A model generated the notes under the pieces. That model did no database searches, was not told where the DNA came from, and was given only the letters and a program-made list of their open reading frames with translations. From NCBI GenBank assembly GCA_030374735.1, contig JASCIV010000047.1, positions 1 to 62,775 of the forward strand: a stretch of DNA of 62,775 nt. The letters are read 5' to 3'. Shown here piece after piece: positions 47,488 to 57,644 of this stretch (position 1 is the stretch's first letter; every line of letters starts with the position of its first letter). Both the position numbers and the translations under genes were made by a program. Source of the stretch: Gracilaria caudata. Taxonomy: Eukaryota; Rhodophyta; Florideophyceae; Gracilariales; Gracilariaceae.

Positions 47488-48243
47488 ATGAGTCGCGGAA
47501 GCAGTGCGGGCTATGACCGTCATATTACCATCTTCTCACCGGAAGGGAGACTGTTTCAGGTTGAATATGCTTTCAAAGCAGTAAAGGCACCGGGTATAAC
47601 TTCCATAGCAGTTCGAGGCAAGGATTCGGTATGTGCTGTTACACAGAAAAAAGTACCTGACAAACTCATCGATCCAACTTCAGTTACTTCAGCATTTCAA
47701 CTTTCAGAAAACCATGGCTGCATTGCAACTGGTGTAATCACAGATGCAAAAGCAATGGTACAGAGAACGCGTTCGGAGGCAGCTGATTTCAGGTTTGACT
47801 ACGCTTACGAAATCCCTGTAGAATACCTTGCCCGCCGCGTTGCAGACGAAAATCAAGTGTATACGCAACACGCATACATGCGTCCTCTCGGTGTGTCTAT
47901 GGTCATCATGGGGATGGACGAAGAAGAAGGGCCATCGCTCTTCAAGTGCGATCCTGCGGGTCACTATGTTGGGTACAGAGCTTGTGCCGCAGGCGCTAAA
48001 GAACAGGAAGCTCTAAATTTTCTGCAGAACAAGTTCAAAACTAAAGAGGGTGAAACACCGGTTGAATTGTCAGAAGAAGATACTATTCAAACAGCGATCG
48101 CAGCCTTGCAGAACGTTCTGTCAGCTGATTTTAAACCAGAAGAAATTGAAGTTGCTCTCGTTTCTGAAAGAAAGCCGAAGTTTCACTTGTTAACAGCCAA
48201 AGAAGTTGAAGACCACCTCACTGCGCTAGCCGAAAGAGATTGA
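47488..48243 (+). CDS. PSMA6: 20S proteasome subunit alpha-6 (alpha 1)
   Basis: A 251-residue protein, near the human length. It starts with the alpha signature GYDRHITIFSPEGRLFQVEYAFKA, shared with PSMA6, and continues with KKVPDKLIDPTSV, GYRACAAGAKEQEA and a tail ending LTALAERD. The alpha ring gates the 20S core and carries no proteolytic threonine. The frame needs no intron and the first ATG is preceded by a short leader. Confidence 0.96.
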   Translation: MSRGSSAGYDRHITIFSPEGRLFQVEYAFKAVKAPGITSIAVRGKDSVCAVTQKKVPDKLIDPTSVTSAFQLSENHGCIATGVITDAKAMVQRTRSEAADFRFDYAYEIPVEYLARRVADENQVYTQHAYMRPLGVSMVIMGMDEEEGPSLFKCDPAGHYVGYRACAAGAKEQEALNFLQNKFKTKEGETPVELSEEDTIQTAIAALQNVLSADFKPEEIEVALVSERKPKFHLLTAKEVEDHLTALAERD

Positions 48244-48478
48244 TAGCTACCTTGATGCAGTAAAACAAAGCGGAACGATTTCATTTGCGAGATGTCAAGT
48301 TCACTATTTAAGCTGTATAAATTGTCTTCGTTCTCAAACTTACTTCTTTCTCGAAAAAGAAAACGTTCGCAATTCGTTATTCGTAGGCTCCATGCGGACA
48401 TCGGAATGTTTATCAGATAAGGGGCGGCGACGCACCTCTGAGCTCACGATGTTACTGACAAAGAGAAAACCAAGGGAT

Positions 48479-49509
48479 TCATCCTGGAGCCACCTTGCCA
48501 CTTGCTCTCTTTCTAAGGCGATCATGCATCTGTTTTCTGAATGCACGCGAATCGTCATACGCAGCCTTCGGCATTTCTGAAACTCGGGCTGGTTGGATTG
48601 CGCCACCAAGATTCTCTCGATTGGCTTCGAAGACTGTCCTAACTCGATTGTCAGACTCACCGCCAAAGAAATTTCGACTGCTCGCAAACACCGCCGTATT
48701 CTGCGGCAAGGTGCGGCTTTCTTTTCGTTTCCCTGGTGTACCTGAGATGTCCGACTCCGATACTGCTGGAGGTGTGTCAAATCTTGGTATTGGTATCAAG
48801 CTCGATAGACCACTGACTGCCATTCTTTGTAACAAATAACGAGCGAGTTGACGAAAGGCCTCATCCAGTTCGGATTGCGTAGCTCTAGCACGATGAAAAC
48901 GATCTTCTATTTCAGGTTCGTTTGCCTCATAGAAAGGGGCAAGGTTTGTTTGATATACATGACATGAAATCGGGAGACGACGTCCGTAGCAAAGAAGTAT
49001 GAGTAAGGGCGCCCGCAGGCAAGAGATCAGCAGTTGACCATGAAAAGGCGAAAGATAGAGAGATAGTATTCGAGAAAAGAACTGAACTGCACCATGCACG
49101 GCCCAGAATCTCACAAGGATTGGTGCCATGGAAGGTCCCACCGCGCCAGATCTTCTTTTCACTATATACAAGAACCTGTCATTCCCAAAGTACTTAACGT
49201 TAGCAATGGACAATGAATTAACAACCGGAGGGATCAGGTCACTTACGTTCGAGCTAACATTGTGCAAATGAGTAAGAAACTGATAATATCACACAGGAGG
49301 GGTAAACGGTGCCATGGAAGTGCTATGACGGCCCTCGAGGGCAAAGCGAATGTCTTCCAGAAATAAGATATCGGGCCATCATCAGCGGTATCTGTGACTC
49401 GAAATAACGGAGATGAAGTCAATTCGGAATAATTGGTGTCCCCGGATGGTATTGGTGGGGAAACACGCAGTAAGAAAGCCTTTACTGGAGAGAGTTTAGT
49501 CATGTCCAT
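48479..49509 (-). CDS. REEP/TB2/DP1/HVA22-like ER-shaping protein, at least two exons
   Basis: Exon 1 is 49247-49509 and exon 2 is 48479-49175, with a 71-base intron (donor GTAAGT, acceptor GACAG). The join at phase 2 gives about 319 residues. Motifs of the family follow: a hydrophobic run before the junction, FWAVHGAVQFFSRILSLYLSPF, a second hydrophobic segment LLISCLRAPLLILLCYG, then VYQTNLAPFYEANEPEIEDRFHRARA. This pattern is typical of HVA22/REEP proteins, which shape tubular ER through hairpins. The C-terminal about 100 residues are disordered and basic. The first exon is less certain: the N-terminal 60 residues are not typical and another upstream acceptor may exist near 49270-49290. 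The intron placement itself is well supported. Confidence 0.68.
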
Positions 49510-50040
49510 CAGGTTTTCTGTTTCTGTGTGAAAATACGAAGAGTATTAAGGTAAAGCTGCTCTTGACGATTCAATATCTGCCGCAGGTCGAGATATTGAC
49601 ATTTGCACTCGAGAATACTCCAGCGGGAGAGACGCAGAGCTTCGGGTGGAACTCAAGTTTGTGTGAGTGTTTCATCGGAGGGCCTGTACCAATGAGGAGT
49701 TTTGAAGAATGGTTGCTCCTTGCAGCTCACAAACTGCAGCTACAGCTCGAACTCACCAAGCTCTTATGCAAAGTACGGAGCATGTCTGGCTCAGTGCCAA
49801 TGGCACCCATGATGCGCGGTGCGGAACAAGAAATCTCAAGGCCTGGATTCTGTGGACTTCCTAAATTTCGGTTAAAAATTAAATCCCGGTCGAATCGGGA
49901 GTGGAGTTTTAAGCTAAGCGGGTTAAAGCCTGCCAGCGTGGGACGGGGGGACGTACATAGCGGGAGTCAGCACACAGTTAGATCCCCGCCCTTCAAGTCT
50001 GCTCCTTTAACTCTTCCACGCCTCTTTTCCGCCGCCGACT
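49510..50040. promoter_or_regulatory. Divergent promoter gap between REEP-like and kinase genes
   Basis: A 530-base region. A 163-codon plus frame (49563-50054) crosses it and overlaps the kinase start; I read it as non-coding because it lacks any domain and the kinase begins cleanly at 50041. Confidence 0.4.
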
Positions 50041-52971
50041 ATGACGTCCGGTAGAAAGCGGTTCACTCGAGTGGAGAATTTCTACATCCTCGAGACGTTA
50101 GGTGTCGGTACCTTTGCCAAAGTGCGACTGGCAATCCACTGCGAAACTCTTCAACATTATGCTTGCAAAATTCTTGATAAGAGCTATATCCGGCAGCGAG
50201 AGCAAAACCGCCATGTCAAGAATGAAATAGATGCATTAGCTCGTCTTAACCATAAGAACATAGTTCAATTGGTCGAAGTTATAAACACTACAAAACGCAT
50301 TTATATCATCATGGAACTGGTGTCTGGCGGAGAGCTCTTCGACGTAATCACCAAGAACAACAGACTAACAGAACCCCAAGCTCGCTTTTACTTCCACCAA
50401 CTGGTAGAAGGTGTACACTATTGCCACAGGCGAGGCGTCTTTCACCGTGATCTCAAACTCGAAAACATATTGCTCTCCACCGAAGGTGTGGTTAAGATAA
50501 CAGATTTCGGGCTGTCTCAGCTTTTGGCCGGACGAGCCGACGGCATGGATTCAGTTAACAGCTCAGTGTTACTGAGCACTCAATGCGGAAGTCCATTTTA
50601 CGTCGCACCGGAGGTTGTAGTCATGAAAGAGGCGCGTTATTCGGGTGCAAAAGCCGACGCGTGGGCATGCGGGATGATTCTCTACGTCCTTGCTGCGGGG
50701 TCCCTGCCATTCCATGTACCATTTTATGAAATCACTTCTAATGGGAACAATGCCCTCATGTTTCAGAAATTTCTTGACGGAGGTATGAACTTCCCTGAGT
50801 CCTTTTCTGAAGAACTGAAGGATCTTATTATTCATTTGCTCGAAGTAGACCCTGCCAAGAGATATGCTATGCCCGCTGTAAAGAAACACCCATGGTTCAA
50901 TGGTCCCTGTGATGATCCCGGTCGACATCGCTCTGAGAACCCCCATAAGCGACTTCCTCAGGTCGTGGCTGCAAGCTTGGGATCCGTTCCTTTGACCCAG
51001 CAGACGAAACCAGAGTTTGCAGGTGAGGCGATTCGGGATGGGTCAACACAGCTCGCCCAAGAGGACAGTCTTATGGAAACTAACGACAGCCTTAATCTCG
51101 GAAAGCGAGCAGATTCATTTGAGGGCACTGCTCCCGCTGTCTTACTTCCAATGGCTTCACGCTATAGCGATGTACCAGAAACCGAAAACACAGGACACGA
51201 ATCAATGGAACTGGGTTTCGGTGTTCATGCAGGTGTTCACGACGATCCTTCGACTGCGGCGAGTGTAGAGCTTGCGGGTTACGGTGGCGTACAAAAAGCT
51301 GGTGCAGATTGCATAGACGGCTCAAAAATAGCTTTCGAACCAAGAGAAGGAGCAACGACCAAGGACGGTGTTGCGTTTCCCATGAATGTTGAACTATCGT
51401 ACTACAACGAAGCCGATATGATCGTACACAACTGGAAAGCTCTTCCAGTTGATTTTGAAGTTGGAGAATACTCATACCTCTTGTCACAGGAAAATGCAGA
51501 AGTATCGGATGAGAAGGATACGTTACGTAGAACGTACTCATTGGACGGTCGGGAATGTAGTCCATTAGCGCTCGACACGCAGCTTGAAAGAGCTAGATCG
51601 ATGCCGACTATCAAATCAAAACCGTCCTTCACCGGCAATGTCCAACCATTCCAAAATCTCTCCCTGGAGTCAAAGCGAGGCACTGTTAGACAACAGCTGT
51701 GGGAGCTTTCCGTAAATCAGTGGCGATCTGAAGATATTTCTGAGCCTCAGTTACCATTATGGAGGAAATCTGAAACAACGGATGTTGAAGATTCCACTTC
51801 AAGCAGTGCGCATCATGTCCACCAGGACTATCATCTGGTAGCCGACTCAGTGGAGTTTGGCTTGGCTGAGAAAGAATTGAGACTCTTATGGACCAAAGAC
51901 GCTGTCTTCAGTTCGATTCATGAGCAGACGGAGATCTTGAATAATGATCGACCGGTTTCTCAAATCTACGCTCAGAATGCTACAGTGCTCAGGAAGTCAT
52001 TGGAAAGCATCTCGAGTACAGCGTCCATCTTGCAGACCCCGGATCTACAAGCTGCCAAGGATGCTCACATTTCAAGACAGCAGAATGGGCGGAAGCCTTC
52101 AGATCTGGCGATCCGTGTAGAAGATTCAAGGGGGCGTACTTGCTCGTCACACAATGGATCATCGTCAACTAATCAACGCTCGGGACAAGAGAGTAGCCGC
52201 TCTCCAGAGATTGAGCGTGTGAAGCCTTCTGAGAAAGAGTCACTGAGCACTCGCGATCTGCCCAGGACATCCTCAAGTCGAGGTCGTCGAATGCCATCTT
52301 CTCCACGTACGCCTCGAAGCAACAAAGGTCCGCGAAGATTTAGAAGCGGTCATTCCGTTGACAAGGTGTTACTTGACTTGTCGGGTGACTTCGTAGCTGA
52401 CCAAGGTGGTCTACGAGCAACCACTTCCGCGCTTCAGGGTAGGCCAGAGTCATCGAATAGAGCAATGTATGATCAGCACCACACTCTGTTTATGAACCCT
52501 TTCGCGTTTGATACTATTCCTGGACCGCCAGTGTTGTTTCCTACGGCAAATCCATTCACCTCGTTACTACCGGAGGGCAAAACATACAAGATGTTTATGT
52601 CGAAGTTCAAACCACAAATGAAGCCCCATCGACAAATGCAGTTCCGTACGCTCCTAGAGCCAGCGGGGTGTAGAGACATCTTGGAAGATGTTTTGAAAGA
52701 TTATGGATGCACAAAAGTTGTTAGCTCGAAAAAGTCCGGCAACCGATACAGAATCAGATGTAGCTCCACGCGAGGGGAAGTTGACAGCTCTGCGATTTTA
52801 ACTGTTTCCAAAGTGGATAACGGTCTAAGCGGTATCCACTTCGAGAGCAGTTGCAGCGACCCATCTTATCTGCAGGACATCTACAGAGCGGTGACGACGG
52901 GCTTCCGAGCGAGGACAAGTTGGAACACAGTGAACCCAGTTAACTCTGAGAGAGAAAATAACGACGCTTAA
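50041..52971 (+). CDS. CAMK-family serine/threonine kinase with KA1-like end
   Basis: A 976-residue kinase. The catalytic domain is at about residues 14-285, with GVGTFAKVRLA, CKILDK (ATP lysine), HRDLKLENIL (catalytic loop), TDFGLSQL (DFG), SPFYVAPEVV and the SxGGELFD and HPWF end of subdomain XI. This places it with the CAMK/SnRK/CIPK/MARK branch. The linker of about 550 residues is S/T/D/E-rich and mostly disordered. The last about 110 residues, MFMSKFKPQMKPHRQM and GNRYRIRCSSTRGE, resemble a KA1-type regulatory domain. A NPFAFDTI stretch ahead of it resembles the CIPK NAF motif, only loosely. The substrate is not known. Start at 50041 (MTSGRKRFTRVENFYILE) fits. Confidence 0.87.
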   Translation: MTSGRKRFTRVENFYILETLGVGTFAKVRLAIHCETLQHYACKILDKSYIRQREQNRHVKNEIDALARLNHKNIVQLVEVINTTKRIYIIMELVSGGELFDVITKNNRLTEPQARFYFHQLVEGVHYCHRRGVFHRDLKLENILLSTEGVVKITDFGLSQLLAGRADGMDSVNSSVLLSTQCGSPFYVAPEVVVMKEARYSGAKADAWACGMILYVLAAGSLPFHVPFYEITSNGNNALMFQKFLDGGMNFPESFSEELKDLIIHLLEVDPAKRYAMPAVKKHPWFNGPCDDPGRHRSENPHKRLPQVVAASLGSVPLTQQTKPEFAGEAIRDGSTQLAQEDSLMETNDSLNLGKRADSFEGTAPAVLLPMASRYSDVPETENTGHESMELGFGVHAGVHDDPSTAASVELAGYGGVQKAGADCIDGSKIAFEPREGATTKDGVAFPMNVELSYYNEADMIVHNWKALPVDFEVGEYSYLLSQENAEVSDEKDTLRRTYSLDGRECSPLALDTQLERARSMPTIKSKPSFTGNVQPFQNLSLESKRGTVRQQLWELSVNQWRSEDISEPQLPLWRKSETTDVEDSTSSSAHHVHQDYHLVADSVEFGLAEKELRLLWTKDAVFSSIHEQTEILNNDRPVSQIYAQNATVLRKSLESISSTASILQTPDLQAAKDAHISRQQNGRKPSDLAIRVEDSRGRTCSSHNGSSSTNQRSGQESSRSPEIERVKPSEKESLSTRDLPRTSSSRGRRMPSSPRTPRSNKGPRRFRSGHSVDKVLLDLSGDFVADQGGLRATTSALQGRPESSNRAMYDQHHTLFMNPFAFDTIPGPPVLFPTANPFTSLLPEGKTYKMFMSKFKPQMKPHRQMQFRTLLEPAGCRDILEDVLKDYGCTKVVSSKKSGNRYRIRCSSTRGEVDSSAILTVSKVDNGLSGIHFESSCSDPSYLQDIYRAVTTGFRARTSWNTVNPVNSERENNDA

Positions 52972-53807
52972 CCCTGGTATACGTTTTGCACCTTTCCATC
53001 GCAGACTCTCTTGTGCCCTATACTAACAGTGCTAATAAAACGTAAAGAGGTTAAGGCTTCTTGCTCAAGTGCTAGATTCAGATAATCGGGAAGCAAACCA
53101 CGTCGGAGAGAGTTTGAGCTCGTCACCGCTTCGACATTGTTTCCACCTCGCACAAGCAGGGGCCTGACATAGGGATCGCGAGCATTTCGGGCAGCACGCG
53201 CACCGATGGAAAGCTTCTGCTGAAAGCTGGGCCGCTCCTGACGTTTGTTGCTCAACAAAAGAAGAGACGGTGGCGCTTCGTTGCGGCTACCGGATAGATA
53301 CGCACGGATATGCATATGCTCGCAGACAGGCGGCATCCGCCTGTCTGCGAGCTTGGTGTATGACGACGGCATTAAATTCAAACTTATGTTTGTTTCGCCG
53401 TGGCCCAGCCAGCAGGTCGCGCTCTCGATTTTTTCCACTGCGCTTGAGCTGCGTGAACACGCGGCGATGCATTGCAGATTTGCAGACAGAATGCGCGGTG
53501 AGCGACAGTGGCGTTTTCGAGCCGAGACTTTGAACTCGCTGCAGTGAACATCTGCGGACGGTGGGTAACCTGACCCAAGTGCTGCTTTCGCCAACCGACC
53601 TCTAACATATCGGTCCCAGCGCATGGAAAGCCGAAGCCTGCTTCCCGCCTCTGCCGTCGAAAGTCGTCCCCAACTGTGAAGCGCGCCCATCCGCACGCCA
53701 ACCGCAACGCGACCCGTCGCACGCGCAGCTTGGGATCGTTTCTTCATGCCGCTATACGTGCGCCCAGTTGTTGTCAGCCGTAACCTGTAATCGGCTCCAG
53801 TCAACAT
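52968..53807 (-). CDS. Unassigned 279-codon frame of doubtful status
   Basis: A long minus-strand frame that spans nearly the whole gap and ends by overlapping the kinase stop by four bases. It has no domain, is rich in R, S and A, and runs through a perfect hairpin. The C-terminal 100 residues (SFQQKLSIGARAARNARDP and LLPDYLNLALEQEALTSL) look more protein-like than the rest. I list it only so it is not lost. GC-rich gaps readily give such frames. Confidence 0.25.
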   Translation of the reverse strand: MLTGADYRLRLTTTGRTYSGMKKRSQAARATGRVAVGVRMGALHSWGRLSTAEAGSRLRLSMRWDRYVRGRLAKAALGSGYPPSADVHCSEFKVSARKRHCRSPRILSANLQCIAACSRSSSAVEKIESATCWLGHGETNISLNLMPSSYTKLADRRMPPVCEHMHIRAYLSGSRNEAPPSLLLLSNKRQERPSFQQKLSIGARAARNARDPYVRPLLVRGGNNVEAVTSSNSLRRGLLPDYLNLALEQEALTSLRFISTVSIGHKRVCDGKVQNVYQG

Positions 53808-53827
53808 TCACAGCTCTTAGTGAGATT
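52972..53827. promoter_or_regulatory. Gap with a perfect hairpin, upstream of the WD40 gene
   Basis: About 850 bases. It holds the perfect hairpin at 53319-53351 (listed separately) and an open minus frame of uncertain value. It should include the promoter of the WD40 gene. Confidence 0.4.
53319..53351. repeat. Perfect 15-bp inverted repeat with a 3-base loop
   Basis: CTCGCAGACAGGCGG at 53319-53333, CAT loop, CCGCCTGTCTGCGAG at 53337-53351. All 15 pairs match. It lies about 480 bases upstream of the WD40 gene start and about 350 bases past the kinase stop. Confidence 0.9.
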
Positions 53828-54826
53828 ATGAGCTCCACAACGAGCGTAGCAGACGCACTCGAGTACGACGCCAAATGTATCCTATACAGTCTTGGTTGGA
53901 GCTATCGCAATGACCAACCGCCACGGTTAGCTGTCGGCACCTTCATCGAGGAGTACAATAATACTGTTCAAGTGCTGCAACAAAACTCGGAATCCCTTGA
54001 TTTCCTAACTTCGTTTGAACACCCTTATCCTACCACCAAAGTAGCCTGGATACCAGATGTCAATGCGACCCACCCCGATCTCATCGCCACTTCAGGCGAC
54101 TTCTTGCGTCTATGGCAAGTCCATCGTGAGGGTTCCCCGAGAATGAAGTGCCAACTCGACAATAACCGACAAAGCGAGTTCTGCGCCCCACTCACTGCCC
54201 TCGACTGGAATCAAGAGAATCCCGCACTGGTTGGAACGTCGTCAATAGACACTACATGCACGGTCTGGGATGTTGAGACACAACAGGCTAAAACCCAGTT
54301 AATAGCACACGATAGTGAAGTGTACGACTTTGCATTTGCGGCTCGTGGAGCTGACGTTTTTGCGTCCGTCGGTGCAGACGGTTCAGTAAGACTTTTTGAT
54401 CTTCGTTCTCTGGAGCATTCGACAATTATCTACGAATCACGCGATATGACTCCCCTTCTTCGTCTTCGATGGAACACGAGAAACCCGAACTACCTCGCAA
54501 CGATTCCTTTGGATTCCCCGAACGTTATTGTACTTGACATCCGTCAGCCGTCTTTGCCCCTGGCAACCTTGGATCACCGGAGCTCCACATCCGACAACTG
54601 CGTGAACGCCATTTCGTGGGCTCCACATTCCGCTGTCCAACTTGCATCAGGGGGAGATGGTTGTCTTGCTCTGATATGGAATATATCGAACATTCCGAAA
54701 CGCATTGAGGACCCGGCTTTTTCGTACGGCGCTGGTGACGCCATTAACAACCTGCAATGGGCACCTACGGATTCTGAATGGTTAGCAATCACGGTAAGAG
54801 ATACTGTGAGAGTACTACGAGTCTAG
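53828..54826 (+). CDS. WD40 protein of the DCAF7/TTG1/LWD type
   Basis: About 332 residues from MSSTTSVADALEYDA at 53828 (an in-frame methionine at 53768 adds 20 residues in the promoter). Four or more WD repeats are visible: LIATSGDFLRLWQV, VGTSSIDTTCTVWDVETQQ, FASVGADGSVRLFDLRSLEHS, QLASGGDGCLALIWNI. The order and motifs such as YNNTVQVLQ match DCAF7 and plant TTG1/LWD1. DCAF7 works as a scaffold that recruits kinases such as DYRK1A, and it is also a putative CUL4-DDB1 substrate receptor. TTG1 works with MYB and bHLH factors. Which role applies here is unknown. Confidence 0.87.
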   Translation: MSSTTSVADALEYDAKCILYSLGWSYRNDQPPRLAVGTFIEEYNNTVQVLQQNSESLDFLTSFEHPYPTTKVAWIPDVNATHPDLIATSGDFLRLWQVHREGSPRMKCQLDNNRQSEFCAPLTALDWNQENPALVGTSSIDTTCTVWDVETQQAKTQLIAHDSEVYDFAFAARGADVFASVGADGSVRLFDLRSLEHSTIIYESRDMTPLLRLRWNTRNPNYLATIPLDSPNVIVLDIRQPSLPLATLDHRSSTSDNCVNAISWAPHSAVQLASGGDGCLALIWNISNIPKRIEDPAFSYGAGDAINNLQWAPTDSEWLAITVRDTVRVLRV

Positions 54827-55273
54827 GTATTCATTTCCGCGTTTTTCGGCCCCGGCGGTTCCGGAACATGTATAGTTTTGGTATAAACTCATTTCTAACA
54901 CACTTACTGGCAACATTTTCGCGTTCTCTCGCTAATGAGCCCGTTTCGTCATGACCTGCGAGTGGCAACTCACTCTCAGACCGCTCGTGTGTGATATCCG
55001 CGTGGAGGGAAAATACTGGGGAAAACAGTATGATACAAGTACACTCTGCAGCACTGCAAAGGTGATGAGGGTTGGAACGTATTAAGGCGTGAAAAGCCGC
55101 TCCGCAATCCATTAAGGAATGGAAGTAGACCAGGAAAACGAAAAGAGGCGCGACTTTTGTTGGGTATGACTATGAGACTGCAACCTTTCCCACATATTCA
55201 CACGGTAAGGAGTTAGTTTCAAACTATGTTCAAAGTTATTAAGGACAATAGTGAAAGTTACAATTGAAAGTTA
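54827..55273. other. Intergenic, convergent 3' ends
   Basis: About 450 bases between the WD40 stop and the AVL9 stop, which converge. Nothing recognisable is seen. Confidence 0.45.
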
Positions 55274-57256
55274 CTACCGAGGCGCCGACTTTGTTCGAGA
55301 AGATTCGCTTGTGTTCGTATCTGACTTTCTCACATGCCCAGCAGAAGCCGGTGTGTGCGGAGATGGTTGTCCTCCAATATCCATTCTTCCTACCTCCTGT
55401 TCAATACGTTTGAAGATACTGGACAATCCTTCTGCAGCCTTGGCTGAGACAATACTCGAAAAACGTCCTAAGTCAGCTACATTTTGCCTCAAGCCTGACA
55501 AACCAGCCGCCACCCTGTCCACAGGTATCAGAGTTTCTTCTGTAAGAGCCTCATCTACTTCTGGTTTCGGAGGCGGAAGGAACATTTTTGGTTGCACAGG
55601 ACACGTTCTCGACCATAATCCCGCGTTTCGCGTTGTCATCCATGAGCGCACAAACTGAATATTGTACGGTTCAAACATGGAGAAGTCAAAGTCATTAACC
55701 ATTTCCGCGCTATATGTCTCCCCAGCTAGCGGTCCACCCCGAACACCGTCAACAGCAGCAACCGATAGCAGAAAGTTGCTCAAATACAGTCGAAGACGTT
55801 CACGGATGTAGTCGTCGGAACCGACAAATGTTCCTGTAGCACCTGACGCGGACACAGACGCCGATGATGTGGCTGCAGCAGAAACCATCAAATCTCGCAT
55901 GAACCGCCGCTCTTGCCTCGTTACCCGACAGAGAGGTTCAAGCACTCCCGAAACAGAAACCTTTCCACTGGATAGGTTGACAAGTGCGTCAACAATGGGA
56001 ACTCCCCGGCTTCCGCGCTCTGATGTAGGAGAAGAATCTGTTTTTTGATCGCTTGGTAGAGTCATAGGGGTAAAGGGACTTACCGAACTTCTAGAGCTCT
56101 CTAAGAACACCGCTTTCCGATTTTTCTCAGGAGTAGCAAATCCAACTGGCGCTGAGCTAGACTGGTTCAATTCGCGCGATCTCTCTACTGGCGTAGTCCC
56201 TGATTTCCCCCTCAAGCTTGCCACTTTTCTTGCCGCCGACGCGGCTGTAGAGGATAACAAAAGGCCGACATTGTGGGAAGTGCCTAACAAACATGAATTT
56301 GACACATTGTTCGGAATTAACTCGGAAACCAGAGGCAGCGGGGCATGTGGTTGCAAAACGATACGTCCTTGCGCAGAAAAAAGAGAAAGCGGGAAGCCAG
56401 CGCCGTATTTCTCAACGGCTTCAAGAGGAGGCATAGTTGGCGAAATAGAGTCCAGCGCTCCTGGGAAAATTGAGGCTAGTGCTATGACAGCATTAGAGGC
56501 GTGGTGGACGGGTTGTGAGTATATTACTACTCTGCGTTCAAGGAGAATCAACTTAATCACAGCCAACATTTGTGGTCCCAGACGACGAAGTATAGCTCGC
56601 AAGTCAAGTCCATGAAATAAGGTATCGGCATGATTTAAAGACGGTCTCGAAAGCGACACGTTTAGCGAATGATACAGTGATGAAAGAACATCAGTTCGAG
56701 CAAAGTCCGCTTGGTCAAAATACGCGCGTACCGCAGGTACCAAACGATCAGAAAGTACTCCAAACAATGGTTTTCTGCAAAGAAGAACGACAGACTTTTG
56801 TACGGATCCTCTGGCTGCGACTCCTTGTTCATACAGATGTGCGGCAGAGGCAGAATGGGTCTTTGCATCAACAGCATCAACTTGGCGGAAGCATGAAACG
56901 CAGTGGACATCCGGAGGTAGCGTAAAGAAGACCAAGTCTTGATGGTGGTCGTGAACGCCATCTGGAAGCGCCATAAGCGGCATAAAAGCCCATTCTGCGG
57001 GCAATGTGCCCCATGCTCCTGAGCGTTGCTGCGATTCATACTCTTTCAAATACTCAGCACTGATTCGGCGCGATATTGTGGGCGACACATCAGCTGAAAT
57101 GTCAGAAGTGTCCGAGATCTTTGGGGAGCGTAGAATTGGGGTGCCGCGTAGACGAGGATAAGCGAATTCTATACGATGACCGAGCTGAGCGTGGAATCCC
57201 ACTACAACGACATGGGCGACGATGGAAGTGTCTGGAGATTGCGCAGGTGGCGTCAT
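55274..57256 (-). CDS. AVL9: AVL9-type DENN-like late secretory protein
   Basis: A 660-residue protein. The N-terminal part has the AVL9 hallmarks: VVVVGFHAQLGHRIEFAYP, EWAFMPLMALPDGVHDHHQDL and VFFTLPP, then VSCFRQVDA and SVVLLCRKPLFGVL. The longin and DENN-like regions run to about residue 330, followed by a disordered S/T-rich linker and a C-terminal segment with MFEPYNIQFVRSWM. AVL9 acts in late Golgi export and polarised secretion. Start at 57256 is the first ATG and matches the family start. No intron needed. Confidence 0.87.
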   Translation of the reverse strand: MTPPAQSPDTSIVAHVVVVGFHAQLGHRIEFAYPRLRGTPILRSPKISDTSDISADVSPTISRRISAEYLKEYESQQRSGAWGTLPAEWAFMPLMALPDGVHDHHQDLVFFTLPPDVHCVSCFRQVDAVDAKTHSASAAHLYEQGVAARGSVQKSVVLLCRKPLFGVLSDRLVPAVRAYFDQADFARTDVLSSLYHSLNVSLSRPSLNHADTLFHGLDLRAILRRLGPQMLAVIKLILLERRVVIYSQPVHHASNAVIALASIFPGALDSISPTMPPLEAVEKYGAGFPLSLFSAQGRIVLQPHAPLPLVSELIPNNVSNSCLLGTSHNVGLLLSSTAASAARKVASLRGKSGTTPVERSRELNQSSSAPVGFATPEKNRKAVFLESSRSSVSPFTPMTLPSDQKTDSSPTSERGSRGVPIVDALVNLSSGKVSVSGVLEPLCRVTRQERRFMRDLMVSAAATSSASVSASGATGTFVGSDDYIRERLRLYLSNFLLSVAAVDGVRGGPLAGETYSAEMVNDFDFSMFEPYNIQFVRSWMTTRNAGLWSRTCPVQPKMFLPPPKPEVDEALTEETLIPVDRVAAGLSGLRQNVADLGRFSSIVSAKAAEGLSSIFKRIEQEVGRMDIGGQPSPHTPASAGHVRKSDTNTSESSRTKSAPR

Positions 57257-57644
57257 GCTTCGAAACGATGGTGGAAGAGGCAGTTAGGGCCCCGGGACGT
57301 AGGTGGCGACGTAACCGAAACTCTATCTGCTGCGGGATGAGCCCGAGCGAGCGGAGGGCTCGTGCTCTGGCAGTGCCACGTCTGTGGCACGTGTGCGATT
57401 CGACCCGCCATATGTACTGACAGCATGTCTTTTTGTCGCTATGTCATCCACAATAATGGCACAACATGCTCCGTTTCAATTTGATCCAACCCGCTTGATG
57501 TTGAAGACAATGGAGTCGTTATCTCCATCTTGCAGTTCATAAGTTCAACCGCAGGTTGCTTCTCTATGCCTGCCCCAACTCCACTCGTTGTTCCTACCCC
57601 TACTTCCGCCCTACCACTCGATTTCGTGACGTTTCTATTCCAAA
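57257..57644. promoter_or_regulatory. Divergent promoter gap between AVL9 and NUP93
   Basis: A 388-base gap with both promoters. No clear box identified. Confidence 0.4.

Noticed and set aside
49563..50054. 163-codon plus frame before the kinase
   Set aside because: No domain, overlaps the kinase start in another frame, and fits an untranslated leader.
673..54826. Possible ubiquitin-pathway gene cluster (UBR1, RBR ligase, UBL5, proteasome alpha-6, DCAF7)
   Set aside because: The genes are far apart with unrelated genes between them and on both strands; chance grouping is enough.
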